Below are positions 40,613-49,099 of a DNA stretch of 64,000 bases, piece after piece (positions within the stretch are counted from its first letter, which is position 1; each line of letters begins with the position of its first letter). The notes beneath the pieces were generated by a model. That model made no database searches. It was not told the origin of the DNA and saw only the letters and a list, made by a program, of their open reading frames with translations. The stretch is taken from the NCBI RefSeq assembly GCF_005237295.1, contig NZ_CP033006.1, positions 248,001-312,000 on the forward strand. The letters are read 5' to 3'. The translations under genes were made by a program, and so were the position numbers. This stretch comes from Buchnera aphidicola (Macrosiphum euphorbiae) (GTDB lineage Bacteria > Pseudomonadota > Gammaproteobacteria > Enterobacterales > Enterobacteriaceae).

Positions 40613-41719
40613 ATGAAAATAAAAAAAAATAAAAAAGTAATTATTGCTATGTCCGGAGGTGTTGATTCATCGGTTTCAGCATGGATTTTAAAGAAAAGAC
40701 AATATCAAGTAGAAGGTTTATTTATGAAGAATTGGGAAGAAGATGATAAATCAGGATATTGTAATTCTACTCAAGATTTGTTTGATGCTGAACAAGTATG
40801 TAAAAAATTAAACATATATCTTCATAAAATAAATTTTTCTTCAGAATATTGGGAATATGTTTTTAAAGATTTTTTGATTGAATATAAAAAAGGAAAAACA
40901 CCAAATCCCGATATATTATGCAATAAAGAAATCAAGTTCAATATGTTTTTGAATTATTCAATTCAAGAACTCGCAGCAGATTATATCGCAACAGGACATT
41001 ATGCTCGTATAAAAAAAATAAATAGAAAATATTTACTTTTAAAAGGCATCGATCTTAACAAAGATCAAAGTTATTTTTTATACACCTTAAATAGTACTCA
41101 ACTAAAAAGAATTTTATTTCCTATTGGACATTTAAAAAAAAATAAAGTTAGAGAAATTGCTAAAAAAATAGATTTAAAAATTGCTGAAAAAAAAGATTCC
41201 ACTGGTATTTGTTTTATTGGTCCAAAAAAAATAAAAAATTTTTTGAGTTCTTATCTTCCTGAAAAAAAAGGTGATATAGTTACAGTCTCTGGACAAGTTA
41301 TCGGAAAACATTGCGGAGTTTTTTATTACACTTTAGGTCAACGACAAGGTTTAGGAGTTGGTGGAATAAAAGGAAAATACAATATGCCATGGTATGTTGT
41401 AGAAAAAAATATTAAAAAAAACATATTAATTGTTGCTCAAGGTTCTTATAATAAACATCTTATGTCTGTAGGCTTAATTGCGAAAAATATCAACTGGGTT
41501 AATAATGATCAAATATCTTTTCCCTTCTCTTGTATGGCAAAAATAAGATATCGTCAAAAAGATATTATATGTAAAATAGAATATATAAACAATAGATATA
41601 TACGAATATTATTTGATTCACCTGTTATTGCAGTCACACCTGGTCAATCAATAGTTTTTTATTTATCAGAAATATGTATAGGTGGTGGGATTATTGTATC
41701 TAGATTGCCATTATTGTAA
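40613..41719 (+). CDS. mnmA: tRNA-specific 2-thiouridylase MnmA
   Basis: MnmA thiolates U34 of tRNA-Lys, -Glu and -Gln. The PP-loop AMSGGVDSSVSAW is at about 13-25. The two catalytic cysteines are seen in NPDILCNKEIKF and DSTGICFIGPKK. The C-terminal PRC-barrel-like domain contains VFYYTLGQRQGLGVGG. Length 368 equals E. coli. It is followed by hflD and purB in the same order as E. coli. The sulfur-relay partners are outside the window. Confidence 0.97.
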   Translation: MKIKKNKKVIIAMSGGVDSSVSAWILKKRQYQVEGLFMKNWEEDDKSGYCNSTQDLFDAEQVCKKLNIYLHKINFSSEYWEYVFKDFLIEYKKGKTPNPDILCNKEIKFNMFLNYSIQELAADYIATGHYARIKKINRKYLLLKGIDLNKDQSYFLYTLNSTQLKRILFPIGHLKKNKVREIAKKIDLKIAEKKDSTGICFIGPKKIKNFLSSYLPEKKGDIVTVSGQVIGKHCGVFYYTLGQRQGLGVGGIKGKYNMPWYVVEKNIKKNILIVAQGSYNKHLMSVGLIAKNINWVNNDQISFPFSCMAKIRYRQKDIICKIEYINNRYIRILFDSPVIAVTPGQSIVFYLSEICIGGGIIVSRLPLL

Positions 41720-41751
41720 TTTTAATTATTTTAAAAAGTAAGGAGATAATT

Positions 41752-42403
41752 TTGACAAAAAAAATGGACTTAATTACGTTATCACTTGCAGGCATATTTC
41801 AATCAGCTCATTTAGTTCAGCAATTTAGTTCAGCAATTAGCTCATTCAGGAAAGTGTGATAGTAATGCATTTAGTATATGCTTAAAAAGTATTTTAGAAA
41901 TTAATCCTACTTCTGTAATTACAATATATGGAAATCATGAAAAAAACTTAGTAATAGGATTAAAAATACTATTATCAACTTTAACTTTTTCTAGTTTTTC
42001 CTATTCTTATTGTGAATTAATTAAATATATTTTAAACATGATAACTATTGAAAGAAAATTAAAAAATAATCGTATGGCAATTTATTCTTTAAGAAATAAA
42101 ATAGCAGTTATATCGGGTGAATATTATTTAAATTATAATATAAAAAATTTAACTAGTAAACTAGCAAATCTATATCTTGAAATTATTAGTTCGTTAGGTT
42201 CTCGTATTTTAGTAAAGGGAGTAAAAAATTTTTTGCAGGATCTTCAAATACAAGAAAAAATTCGATGTTTGTTATTTTCAGGTATACGTTCTATAGTTTT
42301 GTGGAAACAATATGGCGGTAATCAATTACAATTAATATATTTTAGATGTTTTATCATTAAAAAAATAAAAAAAATATTATATGATTTAAGAGATATTACT
42401 TAA
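41752..42403 (+). pseudogene. hflD: hflD (ycfC), frame broken by a 13-bp tandem duplication
   Basis: HflD is a peripheral membrane protein between mnmA and purB in E. coli, where it affects lambda cII stability. The start is TTG at 41752, with AAGGAG six bases upstream, reading MTKKMDLITLSLAGIFQSAH. A perfect 13-bp duplication (41811-41823 copied at 41824-41836) shifts the frame inside the codons for HLVQQ and causes a stop at 41857-41859. Removing one copy restores 212 codons to the TAA at 42403, matching E. coli HflD (213) end to end, including MITIERKL and SIVLWKQYGGNQLQL. No other lesion is seen, so inactivation looks recent. A 121-residue open remnant begins at ATG 42038. Confidence 0.93.
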
Positions 42404-42440
42404 TTCTTCTTTTAAAGTGTCAAAAATCAGGATGCAAGAT

Positions 42441-43814
42441 ATGGAATTAACTTCATTAACAGCTATTTCTCCTATTGATGGTCGATACAGCAATTTAACA
42501 ATATTATTAAGAAATATTTTTAGCGAATTTGGGTTTTTAAAATATCGTGTTAATATTGAAATTCAATGGCTAAAAAAAATAATTAGCATGTCTCAAAAAT
42601 TAGAAATTCATGATATTAAAAATAAAGAAATATTATTTCTTGATAATATTGTTAAAAAATTTAATGAAGCAGATGCAATCTTCATTAAGAATATAGAAAA
42701 AAAAACTAATCATGATGTCAAAGCTTTAGAATATTTTTTAAAAAGTAAGATTTCTAATAAATCTAAAAATCTTTCGTCTATTTCAGAATTTGTACATTTT
42801 GGATGCACTTCAGAAGATATTAATAATATAGCATACGCGTTAATGATGAAAGATGCTCGTGATCAAGTGATTTTACCATTATGGGATAAAATTATAAGCG
42901 TCTTAAAAAAAATGGTTTTTAAATATAAAAAAAATCCTTTGTTATCCATGACTCATGGACAACCGGCCACTCCGTCAACTATGGGTAAAGAAATTGCTAA
43001 TTTTTATTATCGAATGAAACGTCAGTATGTAAAACTTAAAAAAATAGAAATATTAGGAAAAATTAATGGTAGTACTGGCAATTATAATGCATATTTAGCA
43101 GCATATCCTGAAATTAATTGGCATAAAATAAGCGAGGAGTTTGTAACATCATTTGGCATTAATTGGAACCCATATACTACACAAATTGAGCCACATGATT
43201 ACCTTGCAGAATTTTTTAGTTGCATGTCACTTTTTAATACTATTTTAATTGATTTTAATCGTGATATGTGGGGTTATATTTCTCTTAATTATTTTAAACA
43301 AAAATTAATAGATTGTGAAATAGGTTCTTCAATAATGCCACATAAAATTAATCCAATTGATTTTGAAAATTCTGAAGGTAATTTAGGACTATCTAATTCT
43401 CTAATGAATCACATGATAACAAAGCTTCCTATTTCTAGATGGCAGCGGGATTTAAGTGATTCTACAGTATTGCGAAATTTAGGTGTAGCTATTTCTTATT
43501 CAATTATTTCATATTATTCTGTACTATCAGGAATCGATAAATTGGAGATTAATGAATCTCAATTATTCAAAAATTTAGATAAGAATTGGTCTGTTTTATC
43601 TGAACCTATTCAAACTGTTATGCGTCGTTATGGAATTAAAAATGGATATGAAAAATTAAAAAAATTAACTCGTGGAAAGAAAATTAATAAAGATATTATA
43701 CATATTTTTATTTCTAGTTTAAATATTCCAGAAGAAGAAAAAAAACGTCTAAAAGATTTTACTCCTTCTAACTATATTGGTGGAGCTACTCAAATGATAA
43801 ATGAAATAGAATAA
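42441..43814 (+). CDS. purB: Adenylosuccinate lyase
   Basis: PurB acts twice in purine metabolism, cleaving SAICAR and adenylosuccinate to release fumarate. I start at the ATG 42441 (MELTSLTAISPIDGRYSN), which aligns with E. coli and has AGGA eight bases upstream; in-frame GTG 42417 and ATG 42432 lie farther up. The superfamily signature SSIMPHKINPIDFENSEGN is present (about 290-310), with the catalytic His region TNHDVKALEYFLK and THGQPATPST. Length 457 matches E. coli (456). Confidence 0.97.
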   Translation: MELTSLTAISPIDGRYSNLTILLRNIFSEFGFLKYRVNIEIQWLKKIISMSQKLEIHDIKNKEILFLDNIVKKFNEADAIFIKNIEKKTNHDVKALEYFLKSKISNKSKNLSSISEFVHFGCTSEDINNIAYALMMKDARDQVILPLWDKIISVLKKMVFKYKKNPLLSMTHGQPATPSTMGKEIANFYYRMKRQYVKLKKIEILGKINGSTGNYNAYLAAYPEINWHKISEEFVTSFGINWNPYTTQIEPHDYLAEFFSCMSLFNTILIDFNRDMWGYISLNYFKQKLIDCEIGSSIMPHKINPIDFENSEGNLGLSNSLMNHMITKLPISRWQRDLSDSTVLRNLGVAISYSIISYYSVLSGIDKLEINESQLFKNLDKNWSVLSEPIQTVMRRYGIKNGYEKLKKLTRGKKINKDIIHIFISSLNIPEEEKKRLKDFTPSNYIGGATQMINEIE

Positions 43815-43827
43815 ATAATAACTTTAT

Positions 43828-43869
43828 AATATATGTTATTGTTTTATTGTAATAAAAATTACATATATT
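43828..43869 (+). terminator. Possible terminator hairpin after purB
   Basis: AATATATGT (43828-43836) pairs with ACATATATT (43861-43869), with an inner TTATT/AATAA stem, 14 bases after the purB stop. A/T-only pairs and a short T run make it a weak candidate. Confidence 0.35.
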
Positions 43870-43914
43870 TTTACGATCATTTAAGATATTCAAAAAATTA
43901 AGGAGATTTTTTAT

Positions 43915-44505
43915 ATGACATTAGGCATTATAATTATTACTATGCTATTATTGACTGGATATAATCAGTTTTTGAATATTAAACAAGATTCAAAAATAAA
44001 TTATTTTTTAAATAAAAATAGAATAGAAAATACTTTAAAAAATTGGAATAATATTATTCAAATTGCTGCACATCAATATAAAGTAGATGAAAAATTAATT
44101 AAGTCCATTATTTATGCGGAGTCTTCTGGAAATCCTTATGCTAAAAGTAAATCTAATGCTATCGGATTAATGCAAATAAAACCTTCTTCAGCCGGAGCAG
44201 AAGTATATCGATTAAATGGAAAAACAGGTCAGCCTTCGATTAAAGCATTATACAACCCACAAATAAATATTGATATAGGAACTGCCTATATTAGTTTTTT
44301 ACAAAAAAAATTAATTAGTATAAAAAACAAAGATGTAATGAGATATGCTACTATTGTTTCATATGTGAATGGAAACAGTGCACTTCTTAAAACGTTTTCT
44401 AAAAATAGAAAAGAAGCAATAAATATCATCAATACTATGACAACAAAATCTTTTTGTGCACACATAAAAAAAAACATCCAGCGATGCAAGCTTTTCGTTA
44501 TTTAA
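43915..44505 (+). CDS. mltE: Membrane-bound lytic murein transglycosylase E, frameshifted C terminus
   Basis: MltE (EmtA) is an endolytic transglycosylase cleaving peptidoglycan. The SLT domain is clear: IIYAESSGNPYAKSKSNAIGLMQIKPSS with catalytic Glu near residue 64, then the GTAYISFLQ and IVSYVNGNSALLKTF segments. The N terminus has a hydrophobic segment, but LLLTGYNQ has Tyr where the lipobox Cys of E. coli MltE (LLAGC) should be. The tail after HIKKN is out of frame: a run of nine A (44466-44474) becomes in-frame if it is ten, giving HIKKKHPAMQAFRYLMK, the counterpart of E. coli ARNHPAPQAPRYIYK, and a stop at 44537. It is in good order otherwise; AAGGAG precedes the start. Confidence 0.92.
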   Translation: MTLGIIIITMLLLTGYNQFLNIKQDSKINYFLNKNRIENTLKNWNNIIQIAAHQYKVDEKLIKSIIYAESSGNPYAKSKSNAIGLMQIKPSSAGAEVYRLNGKTGQPSIKALYNPQINIDIGTAYISFLQKKLISIKNKDVMRYATIVSYVNGNSALLKTFSKNRKEAINIINTMTTKSFCAHIKKNIQRCKLFVI

Positions 44506-44614
44506 TGAAAGTAATCATGATTTACGAACTAATATAAAATATTTTTTTAAATTTACAATTAATAATATAAAAAATTAAAAGACTTATATTAATAATATAT
44601 TTCGAGATGTAAAA

Positions 44615-45397
44615 ATGGGATTTTTAAAAGGTAAAAAAATTTTAATAATTGGGATTTCAAGTGTAAGATCAATTTCTTTTGGTATAGCTAAATCTTTATA
44701 TAGACAAAAAGCAGAATTAGGATTTGTATGTCAAAATGAAAAAATAAGAAAAAAAATAAAAATTTTAGCAGAATCAATGAAATCTTCTATTGTATTATCT
44801 TGCGATGTTTCTAATGATGAGAACATTAAAAAACTATTTATGGATTTAAAACAAGTATGGAAAAGATTTGATGGATTAGTTCATGCTGTTGCGTATTGTC
44901 CCAAGGAATATTTAAATGGGGATTTTATCAACAATGTTACTAGAAAAGGATTTAATATTTCTCATGAAATTAGTTCCTATAGTTTTTTAGCATTAGTCAA
45001 AGAATGTAGAAAAATGTTAAATAATTTTTCTTCTTTGTTAACTTTATCGTATTTAGGTGCACAACGTGTAGTGCCAAATTATAATCTTATGGGTCTAGCT
45101 AAAGCATCATTAGAAGCAAACGTTCGTTATATGGCTTATTCATTAGGAAAAGAAAACACTCGAGTTAATGCCATTTCATCTGGTCCCATTAGAACTATTT
45201 CTTCTTATAAAATTAAAAATTTTAATAAAATACAAAATTATTCTAATTCATCTTCATTTTTAAAAAATTCCATTACTAGTGAAAATATAGGTAATACGGC
45301 ATCTTTTTTATTATCAGATTTGTCTTTAGGCATTACAGGTTCAGTTATTTATGTTGATAATGGATTTAACATAAGCAGCATAAATGGTCTAATATAA
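44615..45397 (+). CDS. fabI: Enoyl-[ACP] reductase (NADH)
   Basis: FabI reduces the enoyl-ACP double bond in the last step of each fatty-acid elongation cycle. The 260 residues form a Rossmann-fold short-chain dehydrogenase: GKKILIIGISSVRSISFGIAKSL at the NADH site, HAVAYCPKEYL-like loop near residue 90, and the FabI catalytic pair in TLSYLGAQRVVPNYNLMGLAKASLEANVRYM (Tyr near 146 and 156, Lys near 163; listed in two overlapping pieces). Length matches E. coli (262). No other enoyl reductase is in the window. Confidence 0.96.
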   Translation: MGFLKGKKILIIGISSVRSISFGIAKSLYRQKAELGFVCQNEKIRKKIKILAESMKSSIVLSCDVSNDENIKKLFMDLKQVWKRFDGLVHAVAYCPKEYLNGDFINNVTRKGFNISHEISSYSFLALVKECRKMLNNFSSLLTLSYLGAQRVVPNYNLMGLAKASLEANVRYMAYSLGKENTRVNAISSGPIRTISSYKIKNFNKIQNYSNSSSFLKNSITSENIGNTASFLLSDLSLGITGSVIYVDNGFNISSINGLI

Positions 45398-45420
45398 TAT
45401 CGTCATTTAAATTTTAATGG

Positions 45421-45462
45421 ATTTTTCTTAAATAAGAATATAATTTTTTATTTAAGAAAAAT
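45421..45462. terminator. 14-bp hairpin after fabI
   Basis: Bases 45421-45434 pair perfectly with 45449-45462 around a 14-base loop, 24 bases after the fabI stop. There is no T run directly after the stem on the plus strand, so it may act by stalling or by protecting the mRNA end. Confidence 0.45.
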
Positions 45463-45574
45463 ACTTAAAAGAAATGATGATCTACAATATTTTATAAATG
45501 AATTATATATATTTAAATTAACTTTTAAATTTATAAAATTATTAATTTTTTACTATTACTTAGGTTGTATTATT

Positions 45575-47524
45575 ATGTTCCAAAATAATCCATTACTTAC
45601 ACAGTTAAAAAAAAACCTACATGCTAAAACGCCACGTGTTGAAGGCATAGTAAAAAGCACTGAAAGAGGATTTGGATTTTTAGAAATTGATGTACAAAGA
45701 AGTTATTTTATACCTCCAAAAAACATGAAAAAAGTTATGCATGGAGATAAGATAGTTGCATTACTAAAAACAGAAAAAGATAGAGAAATAGTTGAACCTG
45801 AAAAATTACTTGAACCTTTTTTAAATAGGTTTGTTGGAAAGATAGAAAAAAAAGATAATAGACTGTTTATAATGCCAGATTATCCATTTTTAAAAGATCT
45901 TATAATATGTCAACCTAGTAAAAATTGTGTTAATATTTTTCAGAATGGAGATTGGGCAATAGCTCGATTAACAAAACATAAACTTAAAGGAGATTATATC
46001 TTTTGTGCTGAACTAACTGAAAAAATTACAAAAAAAGATGATCCATTAATACCATGGTGGGTAACTTTGGCACGTCATAATCTTGATAATAAAGAACCTT
46101 TAGCAGAAGAAAAAGATCTTATATTAAAAGAAAATTATGATAGAAAAGATTTAACAGATTTAGATTTTATAACTATAGATAATATAAACACTAAAGATAT
46201 TGATGATGCTATTTTTGTTAATGAAAAAACCAATGGTGACATTTCTTTAACTGTAGCCATTGCAGACCCAACAGCTTATATACAATATGGTAGTAAACTA
46301 GATATTTTAGCATCCAAAAGAGCTTTTACAAATTATTTACCGGGTTTTAATATTCCCATGTTACCCCGAAAGTTATCAGAAGATATATGTTCATTGAATC
46401 CTAATAAACGTCGTCCTGTGTTAGCATGTAATATTACTATTTTAAAAAATGGAAATATATCTGATAAGATTGAATTTTTTTTAGCATGGATAAAATCGAA
46501 ATCAAAATTATCTTATGATCATGTCTCAGATTGGATTGAAAATTCTGGTTCATGGATACCGCCGACAAAAGCTATTGAAAAACAGATATTAATTTTACAT
46601 CGTTTATGTTTATTACGTATGAAATGGCGTAAAGTCAATGCAGTATTATTTAAAGACAGCATAGAGTATCGTTTTCATTTATCTGAAAATGGAAATATTA
46701 TAGATGTTTTAGTTGAAAAAAGACGTATTGCTCATAAAATTATCGAAGAATCCATGATACTTGCAAATATATCTGCCGCTAATTTTTTATCTAAAAATCT
46801 TGGTTTTGGTATATATAATATACATGCTGGTTTTGATCCTGTTAATGCTGAAAATGCAGTTTCTTTTTTAAGAAGTTATAATTTAAAATTTAGTGCTGAA
46901 GAAATAACTACTTTAAAAGGTTTTTGTAATCTTAGACGTGTTTTAAATATATTATCAAACAATTATATTGATAGTCGTATTCGTCGTTTTCAATCTTTTG
47001 GAGATTTTAGTACCATACCCGGACCTCATTTCGCACTTGGTTTTTCAGAATATGCAACCTGGACTTCTCCTATTCGCAAATATAGTGACATGATTAATCA
47101 TCGTTTGTTAAAATCTATTATAAAAAAAGAATCGTCGATTAAACCTACTGAAGACATTAAATTAAAAATAAGTGAACAAAGACGACGTAATCGAATGTCT
47201 GAAAGAGATATTTCAGATTGGCTTTATACTATATTATTACAACAAAAAAAATACAAAAATAAAAAATTTGATGCTGAAATAATTGATATTTCAAGAAATG
47301 GAATAAGAGCTCGATTAATAGAAAATGGTGCTAATGTTTTTATTCCTGGACTTTTTATACATCCTATTAGAGAAGAATTAAATTTTAATCAAGAAACAGG
47401 TAAGGTATTTGTTAATAATATTATACGTTATAAAATATCTGATTTAATTCAAGTAACCTTATCAGATATTCGTCTAGAAACACGCAGTATTATTGCCAAA
47501 CCTGAACTTTCAAAATTAAAATAA
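45575..47524 (+). CDS. rnb: Exoribonuclease II
   Basis: RNase II degrades single-stranded RNA from the 3' end. The 649 residues have two N-terminal cold-shock domains (about 1-170), and the RNB catalytic domain with metal-binding aspartates in INTKDIDDAIFV (about 200-212) and ISLTVAIADPTAYI. TWTSPIRKYSDMINHRLL is the C-terminal RNB signature, and an S1 domain (about 565-640) ends LETRSIIAKPELSKLK. Length is close to E. coli (644). It stands alone between fabI and ychE. Confidence 0.97.
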   Translation: MFQNNPLLTQLKKNLHAKTPRVEGIVKSTERGFGFLEIDVQRSYFIPPKNMKKVMHGDKIVALLKTEKDREIVEPEKLLEPFLNRFVGKIEKKDNRLFIMPDYPFLKDLIICQPSKNCVNIFQNGDWAIARLTKHKLKGDYIFCAELTEKITKKDDPLIPWWVTLARHNLDNKEPLAEEKDLILKENYDRKDLTDLDFITIDNINTKDIDDAIFVNEKTNGDISLTVAIADPTAYIQYGSKLDILASKRAFTNYLPGFNIPMLPRKLSEDICSLNPNKRRPVLACNITILKNGNISDKIEFFLAWIKSKSKLSYDHVSDWIENSGSWIPPTKAIEKQILILHRLCLLRMKWRKVNAVLFKDSIEYRFHLSENGNIIDVLVEKRRIAHKIIEESMILANISAANFLSKNLGFGIYNIHAGFDPVNAENAVSFLRSYNLKFSAEEITTLKGFCNLRRVLNILSNNYIDSRIRRFQSFGDFSTIPGPHFALGFSEYATWTSPIRKYSDMINHRLLKSIIKKESSIKPTEDIKLKISEQRRRNRMSERDISDWLYTILLQQKKYKNKKFDAEIIDISRNGIRARLIENGANVFIPGLFIHPIREELNFNQETGKVFVNNIIRYKISDLIQVTLSDIRLETRSIIAKPELSKLK

Positions 47525-47541
47525 ATGAAAAATAAATTTTT

Positions 47542-47561
47542 TATATTTTATATAAAATATA
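47542..47561. repeat. 20-bp perfect A/T palindrome after rnb
   Basis: The 20 bases read the same on both strands and lie 18 bases after the rnb stop. All pairs are A-T. It might mark the rnb transcript end or be a chance product of base composition. Confidence 0.4.
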
Positions 47562-47634
47562 TCAAATCATATTAGTTACGATAAAAATATTTTAAAAAAG
47601 TTATAAAAATTCAATATAAATTTAGGAATATAAT

Positions 47635-48282
47635 ATGAACATTTCAATTTTTGATTTATCTATATATATAAAATTCTTTATAGGTTTATGTGCTTTAGTT
47701 AATCCAATTGGAATGATTCCTATCTTTACAACTATGACAAATAATCAGTCCTTTTTAGAAAGAAAAAAGACTAATTTAATAGCTAATTTTTCAGCATCAT
47801 TAATTTTATTAATATCATTATTTTTTGGTGCTGATATCTTAAATATTTTTGGTATATCTATTAATTCCTTTCGAATTGCTGGTGGGATACTAATTATTAG
47901 CATAGCTTTTTCCATGATCAGTGGTCAATTTATTAAAAAAATAAAAAAAACAAAAGATAAAAAAGAAGAAAATAAACTGGATAATATCAGTGTTGTGCCC
48001 TTAGCTATGCCTTTAATTGCTGGTCCTGGAGCAATTAGTTCTACTATTGTTTGGAGTACTTATTATTCAAGTTGGATGAATTTATTCCTATGTAGTTTAG
48101 TAATTTTTTTATTTTCTTTTGTTTGTTGGTTATGTTTTGAAGCTGCTCCATGTGTAGTACAAATTTTAGGGAAAATGGGAATTAATATTATTACTCGTAT
48201 TATGGGTTTATTGCTAATGTCTCTCGGAATAGAATTTATTATTATTGGTATAAAATCTATTTTCCCTGGATTATTACATTAA
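47635..48282 (+). CDS. ychE: MarC-family inner-membrane protein YchE
   Basis: A 215-residue polytopic protein of the MarC/UPF0056 family, the same length as E. coli YchE. About six membrane segments are visible (near 10-30, 45-65, 70-90, 120-140, 148-168, 190-210), with the family motifs FFIGLCALVNPIGMIPIF at the start and VPLAMPLIAGPGAISS in the middle. A short charged cytoplasmic loop (KKIKKTKDKKEENK) separates the halves. The substrate and role are unknown; the old link to antibiotic resistance was not upheld. It is a solitary gene between rnb and lipB. Confidence 0.93.
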   Translation: MNISIFDLSIYIKFFIGLCALVNPIGMIPIFTTMTNNQSFLERKKTNLIANFSASLILLISLFFGADILNIFGISINSFRIAGGILIISIAFSMISGQFIKKIKKTKDKKEENKLDNISVVPLAMPLIAGPGAISSTIVWSTYYSSWMNLFLCSLVIFLFSFVCWLCFEAAPCVVQILGKMGINIITRIMGLLLMSLGIEFIIIGIKSIFPGLLH

Positions 48283-48319
48283 TCTAATTTTTTACATTTA
48301 AATTTCTACTGGATTATTC

Positions 48320-48955
48320 TTGCAAAAAAAATTTATCTTTTTTCGTAATTTAGGACTAGAAAATTGGTTAACAACTATTAAAAAAATGAACAATTTTACA
48401 AAATTACGTAATGTTTATACATTTGATGAAATTTGGTTCGTGGAACATCATCCAATTTTTACTCAAGGACAATTAAAGGAAAAAGAAAATATAATTTTCT
48501 CTAGTGATATTCCGATAGTAAAAACTGACAGAGGTGGTCAAATTACATATCATGGACCTGGACAACAAGTATTATATTTTTTAATAGATTTAAAACGTCG
48601 AAAAATTAGTATTCGTCAATTAATAGATATAATGCAAAAAATAGTAATAGAAACTTTAAGTAATTTTTCTCTTAAAGCATATATTAAAGAAAGATCACCA
48701 GGTGTATATATAAATAAAGAAAAAATATGTTCTTTAGGATTGCGAATAAAAAAAGGATCAACTTTGCACGGTTTAGCACTTAATATTGATATGAATTTAA
48801 AACCGTTTGACTATATTTATCCTTGTGGAGATATGAATATAAAAATGACACAAATAAAAAATTTTAATTCAAAGATTAAGTTAAAAGATGTGCAAATTAT
48901 TTTAATCGAACAAATATCTAAATTATTCAAAGTTATTATGATAAACAGTGATTGA
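48320..48955 (+). CDS. lipB: Octanoyl-[ACP]:protein N-octanoyltransferase LipB
   Basis: LipB moves the octanoyl chain from ACP to lipoyl domains. Start is a TTG at 48320 (MQKKFIFFRNLGLENW), which aligns with the E. coli N terminus; GGA lies upstream, and no ATG fits better. Motifs: SDRGGQ-like TDRGGQITYHGPGQQVLYFLIDLKRRK, PGVYINKEKICSLGLRI with the catalytic Lys farther on in the HGLALNIDMNL region, and the catalytic Cys in YPCGDM. Length 211 matches E. coli (213). lipA follows, as in E. coli after loss of intervening genes. Confidence 0.95.
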   Translation: MQKKFIFFRNLGLENWLTTIKKMNNFTKLRNVYTFDEIWFVEHHPIFTQGQLKEKENIIFSSDIPIVKTDRGGQITYHGPGQQVLYFLIDLKRRKISIRQLIDIMQKIVIETLSNFSLKAYIKERSPGVYINKEKICSLGLRIKKGSTLHGLALNIDMNLKPFDYIYPCGDMNIKMTQIKNFNSKIKLKDVQIILIEQISKLFKVIMINSD

Positions 48956-49043
48956 AATAAGAAATTAATTAAATAATTTTAATTAATTATAAATTTTATG
49001 TCATATATTGAACTTCGACTTAAATAATTATTTTTTTTAAGTC

Positions 49044-49068
49044 TATATATAGTATATATAGTATATAT
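49044..49068. repeat. 9-bp A/T repeat, about 2.8 copies, upstream of lipA
   Basis: TATATATAG occurs at 49044-49052 and 49053-49061, followed by a seven-base partial third copy. It lies 32 bases before the chosen lipA start and could vary in copy number by slippage, changing leader length. Confidence 0.7.
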
Positions 49069-49099
49069 TTTAATGCTTTGCATCGAGATAATAAATTTC

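Noticed and set aside
42038-42403. Separate 121-codon gene between mnmA and purB
   Set aside because: It is the C-terminal part of hflD after the 13-bp duplication, with no ribosome site of its own.
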